Below are positions 41,493-50,636 of a stretch of DNA of 64,000 nt, in pieces. The notes beneath the pieces were generated by a model that saw only the letters and a program-made list of their open reading frames with translations, had not been told where the DNA came from and did no database searches. Each line of letters opens with the position of its first letter. Within the stretch, counting starts at the first letter, position 1. The stretch comes from Candidatus Xenolissoclinum pacificiensis L6 (GTDB lineage Bacteria; Pseudomonadota; Alphaproteobacteria; Rickettsiales; Anaplasmataceae): assembly GCA_000512675.1 (NCBI GenBank), contig AXCJ01000001.1, positions 113,501-177,500 of the forward strand, given 5' to 3'. The translations under genes were made by a program, and so were the position numbers.

Positions 41493-41515
41493 AACAAAAC
41501 ATAAAGAATTATTAC

Positions 41516-42193
41516 TTACTTACTTAGATTCTGCACTAAAGATGTTATCATACTATTCATTCCTTTGTATATCAACGCAAGATCTTCACTTTCCATAAAA
41601 GCAGGTGTTGAATAGATAAGATTACGCTGATCATAAACAAACTCATCTGCCATACAAACCTTGTTTATTGCACCTACCGAAGCAAGCAACCGATTCTCAT
41701 CCTTACCCAAGGTCAAAGTTAATCCACCTACTTTACCTTGCAAAGACACCGCAACAACCAACGGAGCAATACAAACAGAAACAATCGGTTTCTTTGCTGT
41801 TATAAAACCATAGATTATATCTTGTATAGAAGGATATACTGTCTTTTCTGAATGCTCTGAAAAGAAATTAGAAAAATTATTAATAGCTCCGTACCCACCA
41901 GGAAGAACCAATATATCATACTTATCAACATCAAGAGTATGAACTTGAAATACCTCACGTCTAGCAATACGACTAGATTCTTCAATCATATTGCGTGCCT
42001 CAGTACCCAAACGGTTAACCGGCACTTCTCCTGATAAGCTATGGCAAGAAACAGGTACATCCTCGTTCACAGAATAAAAATCTACTTCTATATCGTGCTG
42101 TGCACACAACAAAGACAACAGAACAGCTTCATTTATCTCTGTTCCATCCAAATAACCACATCCGGACAATATAAAAGACGCTTTTCTAGACAT
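41516..42193 (-). CDS. elbB: ElbB/DJ-1-like glyoxalase family protein
   Basis: A 225-residue DJ-1/PfpI-superfamily protein closely following Elb[19 protein letters not shown] at the start, [14 protein letters not shown] and the nucleophile elbow [10 protein letters not shown] with its cysteine. ElbB has weak glyoxalase activity in E. coli and was linked to isoprenoid production; its natural role is unclear. Probably co-transcribed with nuoD. Confidence 0.9.
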   Translation of the reverse strand: MSRKASFILSGCGYLDGTEINEAVLLSLLCAQHDIEVDFYSVNEDVPVSCHSLSGEVPVNRLGTEARNMIEESSRIARREVFQVHTLDVDKYDILVLPGGYGAINNFSNFFSEHSEKTVYPSIQDIIYGFITAKKPIVSVCIAPLVVAVSLQGKVGGLTLTLGKDENRLLASVGAINKVCMADEFVYDQRNLIYSTPAFMESEDLALIYKGMNSMITSLVQNLSK

Positions 42194-42258
42194 AATTCAA
42201 AAGCACACTATGATTAACAGCTCAGGAATTGTACATATAAATCGCGCCCCTGTCAAAC

Positions 42259-42942
42259 CTACATTTTGAAATGACTAGATTTTTTGCGTATCTTAGATAA
42301 GATACGTGCACTTATGTTACGTAATGTTCCTCCTGGACAGATATTATACACCTGAGCTTTATTCAAAGTCGTTTTCAAAACAGGTGACTCTTTGTTACTA
42401 GCAAGCGCAACATGGATACATCCCTCAAACATAGCACTATTAGCATACTCATTAATGTTACAAGCAATTTTTTGAGAAATCTCAGATAGTGAATACAAAA
42501 CACAGAACAAAACAAAACATCTTTGCATCAAATCATTTTCACGTTTCTCCTGATGGACACGGAATAAATCATACTCAGCAATCATAGTTTTTATTATTAA
42601 ATGCTCTGGATATGATAAAAGTATCAATAAGGTGTGTGACTCATCTTTTGAAAGTTGAGCTAATGAAGTCATATCAAGACTTCCCTTGATACAATCTTTT
42701 AATTGTTTAGCATGAGAACAAACCTTAGTAGTTGTTAAATTAATTCTCTTATCCAAAGCATCTTGCACACGGGAAAAAGCATCAACAATCTGATCTGCTG
42801 AAACCTCACCTAAAGTATCATTATCTTGTGAATTAACCAGTACACGATCTAACAAATCTTTACACGCTAGATACATGGATTGCATGTTATTAAATTGATG
42901 ATCAAAAATTATATCTCTAAATACCTTTCTAATATCATCCAT
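42259..42942 (-). CDS. Unknown helical protein downstream of rnpB
   Basis: A 227-residue protein that I do not recognise. It is predicted mostly alpha-helical, with one moderately hydrophobic stretch (QRCFVLFCVLYSLSEI) and a basic C-terminus (RILSKIRKKSSHFKM). No signal peptide. It begins 24 nt after the 3' end of the RNase P RNA on the same strand, so it may be read from the rnpB promoter. Confidence 0.65.
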   Translation of the reverse strand: MDDIRKVFRDIIFDHQFNNMQSMYLACKDLLDRVLVNSQDNDTLGEVSADQIVDAFSRVQDALDKRINLTTTKVCSHAKQLKDCIKGSLDMTSLAQLSKDESHTLLILLSYPEHLIIKTMIAEYDLFRVHQEKRENDLMQRCFVLFCVLYSLSEISQKIACNINEYANSAMFEGCIHVALASNKESPVLKTTLNKAQVYNICPGGTLRNISARILSKIRKKSSHFKM

Positions 42943-42965
42943 GTCTATACATACAAAATATAACA

Positions 42966-43313
42966 GGAACAGCTATAAGCCGGATTCTGTTTAAGTGGTT
43001 ATTCATCTGGGAATCATATTATTATGACCCTCAAGCGCCTTACCCTGATAAGCCTGAAAGAGCTATGATATCAAATTTAGGCTTGCTTCCAACGGGGGTT
43101 ACCATGCAATCTGTGTTACCACAGACCCGGTGCGCTCTTACCACACCTTTTCACCCTTGCTAAAAAGCGGTATATTTTCTGTGGCCCTAACCGTAAGTTT
43201 CCTTCGCGGACGTTATCCGCCGTTGTCTTTCAGTGAAGTCCGGACTTTCCTCTACTAGCAATATAGCAAGAAAGGTCTAACCATATTGGTTCATAGCAAC
43301 CACCCACTGTTCC
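42966..43313 (-). ncRNA. rnpB: RNase P RNA (type A)
   Basis: The catalytic RNA that trims tRNA 5' leaders. On the minus strand the conserved core GAGGAAAGTCCGGACT is followed by the GCGGATAACGTCCGC-type helix, AGGGTGAAAAGGTG with GGTAAGAGCGCACCG, and near the 3' end AAGGCGCTTGAGG and AGAATCCGGCTTATAGC. GGAACAG at the 5' end pairs with CTGTTCC at the 3' end (P1 helix). About 348 nt. Ends are placed from the P1 pairing and may shift by a few bases. Confidence 0.95.
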
Positions 43314-43417
43314 AGGTGGGTAGTATATAACGATATCTCCAAACTGAAAAGAGGTTTTAAATATTTTTTAACTAAAAACACACTATAACTTCCAAGTGAA
43401 TATATTTTTCATTCGTT

Positions 43418-43912
43418 ATGCTAATAAAATTTTATAAGCCATTCTACTTGCTCCTATCACTGTTAATATGGACAAATATATCGTACGCATATGAAAGTGT
43501 GCCAGACCTGGTAAGTGCTATGCATACCGCATCATCTGGCATGCAAGCTCAATCACAAAGGTTAAAGATTATTGCTGAAAACATTGCTGGAAAAGATTCA
43601 GTGGCCACCGATCCCAGTTATGACCCCTACCTAAAGAAAAAGATATTCTTCAAAAGTGTTTACGATAAAAATCTTAAGGCAAATGTTGTAAAAGTTTTCC
43701 GTGAAGATCGTGATTATAAGAATATCCCTGTCCGCTATGAACCAAACCACCCAGCCGCAAATGCCGAAGGCTATGTAAAATACCCTAATGTTGACATAAT
43801 CATTGAAACAGCTGATAGATTGGAAGCTGATAGCTCTTATATTGCCAATTTGCAGGTTGCTAACGCTTCTAAGTCATTATTAAAAAGCACCTTAACTATG
43901 ATAGAAAAATGA
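43418..43912 (+). CDS. flgC: Flagellar proximal rod protein FlgC with N-terminal signal-peptide-like extension
   Basis: FlgC builds the flagellar rod and is normally exported by the flagellar type III apparatus without a cleaved signal. SAMHTASSGMQAQSQRLKII and the C-terminal DRLEADSSYIANLQVANASK are clear FlgC motifs. From the ATG at 43418 the protein is 164 residues and begins with a signal-like stretch (basic MLIKFYK, hydrophobic FYLLLSLLIW, possible cleavage after ISYA). An in-frame GTG at 43499 would give a standard protein of about 137 residues without it, so the start is not settled. It overlaps fliE by 4 nt. flgB is not adjacent. Confidence 0.88.
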   Translation: MLIKFYKPFYLLLSLLIWTNISYAYESVPDLVSAMHTASSGMQAQSQRLKIIAENIAGKDSVATDPSYDPYLKKKIFFKSVYDKNLKANVVKVFREDRDYKNIPVRYEPNHPAANAEGYVKYPNVDIIIETADRLEADSSYIANLQVANASKSLLKSTLTMIEK

Positions 43913-44205
43913 TGGATATAAGCAAAATAAATTCCTTAAATAACGCTTTTTTTGTAATCGGCAAAAATCTCAACAATAATAATAATATAGGCAAAGGTTT
44001 TGAAACTGTTGCAACCCTTTTACATGAAACTAATAGGAAACTCAAAGCAAGCGAAGACCAAATAATCAAAAGCATGACTGACGATACCTCTCTACAAGAA
44101 ATGACAACATCCTTAAACTTGGCAGAAATGAATCTGAGGCTATTAGTTGCAGTACGTGATTCTTTTGTGTCTATGTGGCAAGAAATCATGAAGATGCAAT
44201 TGTAG
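43909..44205 (+). CDS. fliE: Flagellar hook-basal body protein FliE
   Basis: FliE joins the MS ring to the rod. The 98-residue protein has the FliE C-terminal pattern: LNLAEMNLRLLVAVRDSFVS followed by MWQEIMKMQL, close to the family's RxKxxxAYQEIMRMQV ending. The N-terminal part is variable, as usual. It starts in the ATGATG overlap with the flgC stop, giving the conserved flgC-fliE order seen in flagellar operons. Confidence 0.9.
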   Translation: MMDISKINSLNNAFFVIGKNLNNNNNIGKGFETVATLLHETNRKLKASEDQIIKSMTDDTSLQEMTTSLNLAEMNLRLLVAVRDSFVSMWQEIMKMQL

Positions 44206-44466
44206 ACTAATAATTATATCATGTCGATCCTCTTGCAAGGTGAATCTATTCATTAATGAACATGCAAGATGCTGATCCGAATATCCATTCTATCAAGTCA
44301 TCACGTGATACTTATACTGGTCCCACATCACACCTCTTGTATACGGTGTTTCATTGAATCTAATCTTATCTCCATATACAGCACATCCAAGCCAACCCGA
44401 AAAATGATTTGCAGATTCTTATATGATAACTTATAATCGGAGTATGATATATTAGTAACTATAACG

Positions 44467-45234
44467 ATGAAAAAAGGTAATGCTCTTATCTCTTCTCTGT
44501 TCTGCTCAACAACAGGAACCATAAAGGCCTACCTTCTGCTGGTATCCCTTGCTGAATACGTGGTTTTTCTCGTGAAGTCATCCTTATTGTTAATATTCTT
44601 TGGCCTAACCAAACGCCAAGACAGGATCTTTCACAGAAACAACATGTCATTTCTAAAATCCTTTTCAGCAAGAATGGCATCTTTGTTACATAATCTTATT
44701 CCTGCACTAGAACTAATGTGTGCTATCGCTTTTGTAGCAATTTCTCCGATTCATCCAATTTTTTCCATACCAATAGCTTTCCTTTCATGCGTAGCAACTT
44801 GTTACATTTTGCATTGTATCAATATAAGAAGGTGTGATGATATACAACTTAACCCTCACTATACAGGTGATGCTCTTTATGAATCCTTATCACCTGATTG
44901 TCTTAAAATAACTGAGTTTGAATACACTGGGGATAATCCAATATCTAGCTATTTTGTTTGGAATAACTACACAAAAAGCAAGACTCACAATATGTTCCTA
45001 TCAGACGAAAATCATAAAATATCAAATATAACGAGTATATTGACGAGACCAATGGTTCTGTTGTTGCACCTACTAAATCGATTCAAATATATGTTCCAAT
45101 ACTTTCATTTTCCTGAACATGCTCCTTCAGATCTAGATTCAGAAATTTGCCCTTGCGCATCATCGCAACCATTAGTTGAGTCTGTTTCATCTGTCACAGA
45201 ATTGTCAACTTGCTGTGGGGAAACACGCCTCTAA
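44467..45234 (+). CDS. Unknown membrane protein
   Basis: A 255-residue protein that I do not recognise. It has hydrophobic segments near residues 18-45 (AYLLLVSLAEYVVFLV, SSLLLIFFGL) and 85-118 (MCAIAFVAISPIHPIF, IPIAFLSCVATCYIL), then a hydrophilic domain with a C-terminal tail rich in Cys and Ser (CPCASSQPL, SVTELSTCCGETRL). Paired hydrophobic segments recall membrane-inserted effectors, but this is only an impression. No neighbours in operon. Confidence 0.6.
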   Translation: MKKGNALISSLFCSTTGTIKAYLLLVSLAEYVVFLVKSSLLLIFFGLTKRQDRIFHRNNMSFLKSFSARMASLLHNLIPALELMCAIAFVAISPIHPIFSIPIAFLSCVATCYILHCINIRRCDDIQLNPHYTGDALYESLSPDCLKITEFEYTGDNPISSYFVWNNYTKSKTHNMFLSDENHKISNITSILTRPMVLLLHLLNRFKYMFQYFHFPEHAPSDLDSEICPCASSQPLVESVSSVTELSTCCGETRL

Positions 45235-45291
45235 AAATAATCTCATGCTAGGAAACGTGTAACTCCGGTTCTAAACAGAAATTATGAAAAA

Positions 45292-46653
45292 TTATTTAAT
45301 CAATTCACTCATATTTTTTGCATAATGAGTTATGTTACCAGCACCCATAAATAACAACAGATCCCCCTCTCTATAAACATCTCTTATAACTTGGTATAGT
45401 TTGTCTTCTGATTCTGCCAATAACAAATTTTTATTCTGCACACCTGATATTATATCTGAGCTATCATATCCTAATAACCTAGATTCTCCAGCAGGAAAAA
45501 CAGGACATAGTATAGTAACATCCGATAGCATACAAACTTTCCTATATTCTTCGAAAAATTCCCGAACCCTGGAATATCTATGAGGTTGAATTATAGATAT
45601 TATACGTTTGTAAGACATACTGGAAGCCATCTTTATAGATGCTTCAATTTCTTCAGGAGAATGAGCATAGTCATCTACTATATCAACACCATTTACAGAT
45701 CCAACCTTCTCAAATCTTCTTTTTGCATTCTCAAAATTTTTCAAGGATTCTCTTAAATCAATCTCTGGAATAGAAAAATTGTGAGCAAAAGCTATAGTTG
45801 CCATAGCATTTGAAATATTATGCTCCCCAGGAACAGCAAGACGTATACCTGAATAATAAACATCCCCTTTTGCACTATATACATCAAATCTTGAGCCATC
45901 CTTATCAATTATTATATTCTTAGCTATATAATCGGCAACGCCATCCAGGGAATATGTGATGATGTTTCTATAATTCAATCTCTCACATATTTCACGTAAC
46001 AATACATCATCTGAATTCACTATTCTAATACTATCTGTATCATTAATAAATTTCTGAAATTGCGATAATAGATTATCAAAAGTTTTATAATAATCCAGAT
46101 GCTCACGATCAATATTTGTAGTAATAGATACTCGTTTTGGAATATAAGTAAAAGTACCATCTGATTCATCTGCTTCTACCACCATTTTCTGTGTTGGAGC
46201 GATCACACAATTACTATTATATTTCTTAATTATACCACCACATAAAACGTTTGCTGTTAAATTTCCACAGTTCAATATACTCTCCAACAACGTTGTAACA
46301 GTAGTTTTCCCATGACTTCCTGTAACTGCAACTGTATCATAGTCTTTGAGAATCATGGCCAAAGCTTCTTTTCTAAACAACACTTCTTTCCCTAACCTCT
46401 TCGCCTCAATAATTTCAGGATTACTATCAGGAATTGCGGTTGATCTAATCAAAATATCAGAGCCCTGTATATTATCTACCTTTTGCCCTATATAGACCCT
46501 AATACCTGACTTAATAAGTTCATCTATAATTGCGTTATGATTACTGTCAGATCCTGATACACCGTATCCTCTACTGTGAAAAAGCCTGGCAATAGCACTC
46601 ATACCTATCCCCCCAATACCAACTATAAAATACTCCTTGCTTTTATCTAACAT
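45292..46653 (-). CDS. murC: UDP-N-acetylmuramate--L-alanine ligase
   Basis: Adds L-alanine to UDP-MurNAc, the first amino acid of the peptidoglycan stem. The N-terminal Rossmann motif GIGGIGMSAIARLFHSRGY, ATP loop VTGSHGKTTVTTLLE, and DDYAHSPEEIEASIKMA are characteristic. 453 residues, normal. It forms a tight same-strand run with def (8-bp gap) and holB, suggesting one transcript. Its presence implies that the organism retains peptidoglycan precursor synthesis. Confidence 0.97.
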   Translation of the reverse strand: MLDKSKEYFIVGIGGIGMSAIARLFHSRGYGVSGSDSNHNAIIDELIKSGIRVYIGQKVDNIQGSDILIRSTAIPDSNPEIIEAKRLGKEVLFRKEALAMILKDYDTVAVTGSHGKTTVTTLLESILNCGNLTANVLCGGIIKKYNSNCVIAPTQKMVVEADESDGTFTYIPKRVSITTNIDREHLDYYKTFDNLLSQFQKFINDTDSIRIVNSDDVLLREICERLNYRNIITYSLDGVADYIAKNIIIDKDGSRFDVYSAKGDVYYSGIRLAVPGEHNISNAMATIAFAHNFSIPEIDLRESLKNFENAKRRFEKVGSVNGVDIVDDYAHSPEEIEASIKMASSMSYKRIISIIQPHRYSRVREFFEEYRKVCMLSDVTILCPVFPAGESRLLGYDSSDIISGVQNKNLLLAESEDKLYQVIRDVYREGDLLLFMGAGNITHYAKNMSELIK

Positions 46654-46660
46654 AGAAATA

Positions 46661-47209
46661 CTACCTCCTTTTGTTCTCTAACAATCTTTTCCTAATTCTT
46701 TGACTAATCATTCCTCTTTTCAGAGCAGATACATGATGCACAAGAAGTTTCCCATTTAAATGATCGTTCTCATGCATGATACATCTAGCCAACCACCCAG
46801 AAGCCTTTAAAGTTCTAAGATTGTAATAACGATCCATATATTGCACTGTAATACGTTTTGACCTCTTAAGTTCTACCTTCTCCTCGGGTATGGATAGACA
46901 CCCTTCAGGCATCATGGTTTTTTGCTCAGAATATTCAACTATTTCCGGATTTATCAAAACCATATCATCACAATACGTTGTATACCCTTCATCATTATCT
47001 TCTAACTTCTGCGAAATAGAAACCACAAACAACCTCTTAGGAACAGCAACCTGGATCGCAGCCAGCCCTATTCCTTCCGACTTATGCATTGTCGTATACA
47101 TATCATCTATGAATTTCTGAAAATCACCAGATAAACACTCCTCCTTACTAACTTCCGAAGATACTAGAAACAACATCGGATCTGGAAAAACTATTATATT
47201 CATAGACAA
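46661..47209 (-). CDS. def: Peptide deformylase
   Basis: Removes the formyl group from nascent proteins. All three motifs are present: EGIGLAAIQVAVPKR, PEGCLSIPEE (metal-binding cysteine) and CIMHENDHLNGKLL, where HENDH is the HExxH metal site. 182 residues. It lies between holB and murC in a same-strand cluster. Confidence 0.96.
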   Translation of the reverse strand: MSMNIIVFPDPMLFLVSSEVSKEECLSGDFQKFIDDMYTTMHKSEGIGLAAIQVAVPKRLFVVSISQKLEDNDEGYTTYCDDMVLINPEIVEYSEQKTMMPEGCLSIPEEKVELKRSKRITVQYMDRYYNLRTLKASGWLARCIMHENDHLNGKLLVHHVSALKRGMISQRIRKRLLENKRR

Positions 47210-47218
47210 ATATAAGCA

Positions 47219-48049
47219 CTATTCAACGTAAAATATAACACTCTCCATATATCTTATGTCAAGACCAAATTCTCTAATATTTAACATAAAGGATAAATAC
47301 TGAAAATAATGGCTCATTGAAAACCACTGAGATATAGTACTAAGTAGTTTTATTTCTCCTACTATAATCTCTGCAGAGAGATTATATATATTTAATGCTC
47401 TAAAAAGCACCATTTCTATTAATTCGAAGAAAAATGGATGTTTGTAAAAATAATCAAGTTTTTGTTTCCATGCAATAGATTCTAATAATCCTTTATAGAA
47501 ATCCTTGATATTCTCTTGTTTAAATTGTTGATATTTACCATACGAACCGGCCGATAACTCCAATAGCCCTAGATCTATATTTTTCTTCCCTATTAATTTT
47601 ATCATATCTAAATCTTTCAAAGGTGAAAAATATAGCTTTCTGCATCTTGAAGATAATGTACGTTCTATATTGTTTGACGTAGTCGATATCAAAAATATTA
47701 ATACCTTGATACTAGTATTTTCTATCAACCTAAGTAGAGCAGTTTGAGAAAATACATTCATCTTATCAATGTCATCTATAACTATTACCTTATACTCTTC
47801 ACTACTATAAGTACTAAGAAAGTCCTGCAATTCCCTAACTTGCTCCACCTTTAAAGCTGTACAACATAAAACATTTGTATTGTTCTGAGGATCATCTACA
47901 TTAAACAACCAGCTTATAAAACTCATAACCAAGCTACGTTTACCTACACCTTCCTTCCCTATAAACAACCAATTATTAGATCGAGAGTATTGATTAAGAA
48001 GTATCTTTTTTTGAAAATCATGTCCTATTATTTTCTTCCTAACCATCAA
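47219..48049 (-). CDS. holB: DNA polymerase III subunit delta'
   Basis: A clamp-loader subunit of the AAA+ type. WLFIGKEGVGKRSLVMSF carries the P-loop, VIVIDDIDKMN the Walker B region, and LSSRCRKLYF the SRC sensor motif. 276 residues, slightly short for the family, which has a poorly conserved C-terminus. The zinc-binding cysteines usual after Walker A are reduced to VLCC. It precedes def and murC by 10 and 570 bp. Confidence 0.88.
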   Translation of the reverse strand: MMVRKKIIGHDFQKKILLNQYSRSNNWLFIGKEGVGKRSLVMSFISWLFNVDDPQNNTNVLCCTALKVEQVRELQDFLSTYSSEEYKVIVIDDIDKMNVFSQTALLRLIENTSIKVLIFLISTTSNNIERTLSSRCRKLYFSPLKDLDMIKLIGKKNIDLGLLELSAGSYGKYQQFKQENIKDFYKGLLESIAWKQKLDYFYKHPFFFELIEMVLFRALNIYNLSAEIIVGEIKLLSTISQWFSMSHYFQYLSFMLNIREFGLDIRYMESVIFYVE

Positions 48050-48129
48050 ATCTAACGAGTGAGATTCATTATCTCATTCACAATAAAATAAGCTAATACG
48101 GCTATTGAACAAAGACTAACAAGTAACAT

Positions 48130-48828
48130 TTATAATATATTATTAATAGAATAATTGACTTCTTTTATTAGATGCACAGGATCTTCTGTTTTGAGTATTG
48201 ATCTCCCAATCACCAGAAAATCAGCACCCTTTCTAACTGCATTAGAATAGCACATAATCCTACTCTGATCCGGACTATTAGATTCCTTTATATATATCCC
48301 AGGAACTACAATCTTAAAATTCTTCGAAGTTTCTTTGCGAACTATACTAATCTCATGACCTGAACATACAATACCATGCAATCCATTATTATTTGCAAAA
48401 CGCGCTAAATCAACAACTAAAGAATCCAAATCGAGCTTGTAACCCATGTCATGTAAATTCTCATTACTGACACTCGTCAATACGGTCACTCCTAATAACA
48501 TGGTTTCGAGCGATAAAGACTCAATAACAGATAGAGAACGCTTTATAGATTCAGCACCAGCATTAATATGTATAGTTACCATCGATACCTCTACCTCTGA
48601 TAAGACTGCATTTAATGCAGTCTCAATAGTATTTGGTATATCACATAATTTCAGATCCAAAAACACTTTCATATTTTTCTCACGTATCGCTTTAAGACCA
48701 TCAATTCCATACTTGTAGAAGAATCCTATTCCTAATTTTACAGCATAAATCTCAGATTTAATATCATCAACAACCTTTATTGAATCATCTATACTAATAT
48801 TATCCAAAGCCAATATTATCTTACTCAC
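48130..48828 (-). CDS. pyrF: Orotidine 5'-phosphate decarboxylase
   Basis: Catalyses the last step of UMP synthesis. The catalytic signature FLDLKLCDIPNTIETA (Asp-Lys-Asp array), the start ILALDNIS and the phosphate-binding FLVIGRSIL with the VVPGIYI strand are all present. 232 residues, normal. It indicates that de novo pyrimidine synthesis is at least partly kept. Confidence 0.95.
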   Translation of the reverse strand: MSKIILALDNISIDDSIKVVDDIKSEIYAVKLGIGFFYKYGIDGLKAIREKNMKVFLDLKLCDIPNTIETALNAVLSEVEVSMVTIHINAGAESIKRSLSVIESLSLETMLLGVTVLTSVSNENLHDMGYKLDLDSLVVDLARFANNNGLHGIVCSGHEISIVRKETSKNFKIVVPGIYIKESNSPDQSRIMCYSNAVRKGADFLVIGRSILKTEDPVHLIKEVNYSINNIL

Positions 48829-49283
48829 CTGACAACCTCCTAGTACTAATTATATCATTAATTTATCCTTAAATCATAGATCTAAGAATAAATTTGATAT
48901 AAACCCACCTCAAATATAATACAGAGTGAATTACTCTTATAATACCAATAATAAGTGATTATATATGAAAGTCATATAATAGTATCCATCACCTATAATG
49001 GTATCCAATAAATATCCACGAATAAATCATATATCTCTAAAAACAATATTGCATTTATAAGAATCGAATAGGTACTAATTATCCCAAAAAATACAATTTT
49101 GTAACTTTTCTCAAAAATATGCATCTGATCCTCCTGACGTATATACATTAAGATCATTTATGAATTGCTTCATCCTTTACTTCACAATCTTCAAAGATTA
49201 CGCAAAGTGCATATTGCCCCGGGTACAAACATGGCAAATCTCTCTTTGTAATATCATTACATTTGCGATTTACAGATCGAGAT
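48829..49283. other. Intergenic stretch with no recognisable feature
   Basis: About 455 bp, AT-rich, between pyrF and the converging end of the dapA region. I see no gene, RNA, IS end or clear hairpin; the pyrF promoter is expected near 48850 but no convincing -35/-10 pair stands out. Confidence 0.5.
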
Positions 49284-50195
49284 TTATATGTTATGTTCCT
49301 TGGATATCCCAAAACCATTTACCTTATTATCTTGTAAATTTCTATAAAAACATTGTATTTCCCAATCAATACGATCTTTGTAATAAACATCAACTACATA
49401 TGGAGATCTAACATATTCAAAATTGGCACCCATATTCTTAGAAAGAATATATTTTATCGCAACAGGATTTGGTGCAACAGATAAAGCACGGTATAAAGGT
49501 AATAAATTATTATGCACTCCCATTGCATTAGTTATGTCGTGACAACTAGTATAATACAATAACTTCCCAACATATTTTGGCACAAGATTTGAAATCACAG
49601 ATATACATCCATCATAACCTGTAAAAGCATTATCAATAATTTTCTCATCATCTCCTGTGAACCATAACACCTTCGTATTTTTTCTGATAGATTCCCTACT
49701 CAATGATGTACAATCCTTAACTGCAAATATATTCTGTAGATTTAGAATACGTTGCATACAACTCATTGTAATAGAAACCCCAGTCCTTTTAGGATGGTCA
49801 TATAATATCCACGGTTTATCAGTGTATTTATCTACTTCTGTAAAAAAATGCAATAAACTATGCTGATCCGGTATACTATAATAAGGAGCCGTTACTAGAT
49901 AGTAATCACAACAACTGCGGATTAGATCAATCTTGTGGTATATCCCTCTTATATTACCAGCAGTAATTGTGGCTACAATCTTAACATCCTTAGAACGAGT
50001 ATAATTATATACATACTGCACAACCTCCGAATATTCGGCATCACTCAAAGACAACCCTTCACCTGTAGAACCTGCAACTACAAGTCCCGCTATTGCATTC
50101 ATTTGCATGGATAGTAGAAGATCTAGAGAATTGTAATCAATCTTTCCATATGAATCAAAAGGTGTAACAAGAGCAGTATATAACACAGTTCTCAT
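49284..50195 (-). CDS. dapA: 4-hydroxy-tetrahydrodipicolinate synthase
   Basis: Condenses pyruvate with aspartate semialdehyde on the way to diaminopimelate and lysine. TALVTPFDSYGKIDY, VVAGSTGEGLSLSDAEY, the tyrosine in WILYDHPKRTGV and the Schiff-base lysine in FAVKDCTSLS fit the DapA family. The usual YNVPxRTG appears as YDHPKRTG, and the common IKEA-type lysine context is altered, so a related pyruvate aldolase is possible. 303 residues. With murC it suggests synthesis of peptidoglycan precursors. The 441 bp upstream (50196-50636) hold nothing recognisable. Confidence 0.87.
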   Translation of the reverse strand: MRTVLYTALVTPFDSYGKIDYNSLDLLLSMQMNAIAGLVVAGSTGEGLSLSDAEYSEVVQYVYNYTRSKDVKIVATITAGNIRGIYHKIDLIRSCCDYYLVTAPYYSIPDQHSLLHFFTEVDKYTDKPWILYDHPKRTGVSITMSCMQRILNLQNIFAVKDCTSLSRESIRKNTKVLWFTGDDEKIIDNAFTGYDGCISVISNLVPKYVGKLLYYTSCHDITNAMGVHNNLLPLYRALSVAPNPVAIKYILSKNMGANFEYVRSPYVVDVYYKDRIDWEIQCFYRNLQDNKVNGFGISKEHNI

Positions 50196-50636
50196 AAATC
50201 AATATCAGGGTTCAATTCTATCTCTTCTCTTCCAAAACATCAAGAATATAACAGCTACATAAATAACAAATGTTATATACGTTCAAATAACTTTAGATAA
50301 ATAAAGAAGAAAACACTATACAACAAGAACAAAATACTTGATCAGATACAAAAGTGACCAAATTGAAATCTTAAAAAAAATGATAACAAAAATTTGATAC
50401 TAAACGTTACATCCCGTACAGTTCAATCATATATCTACTGAACTAGTAGAACAAAAATATAATTATCCAAAATATAAATGATTCTATATTAGACCTCTTA
50501 GGATCTTTCTTACACACGATCCTTTTCTAGAATCTATTGATAAAACCAGGTAAATAATACCATCTTTTATCTTTTGCATTTCCGCAAATATACTATATAA
50601 TGGATAAATAATCACCATACATATACAAAATATTAT

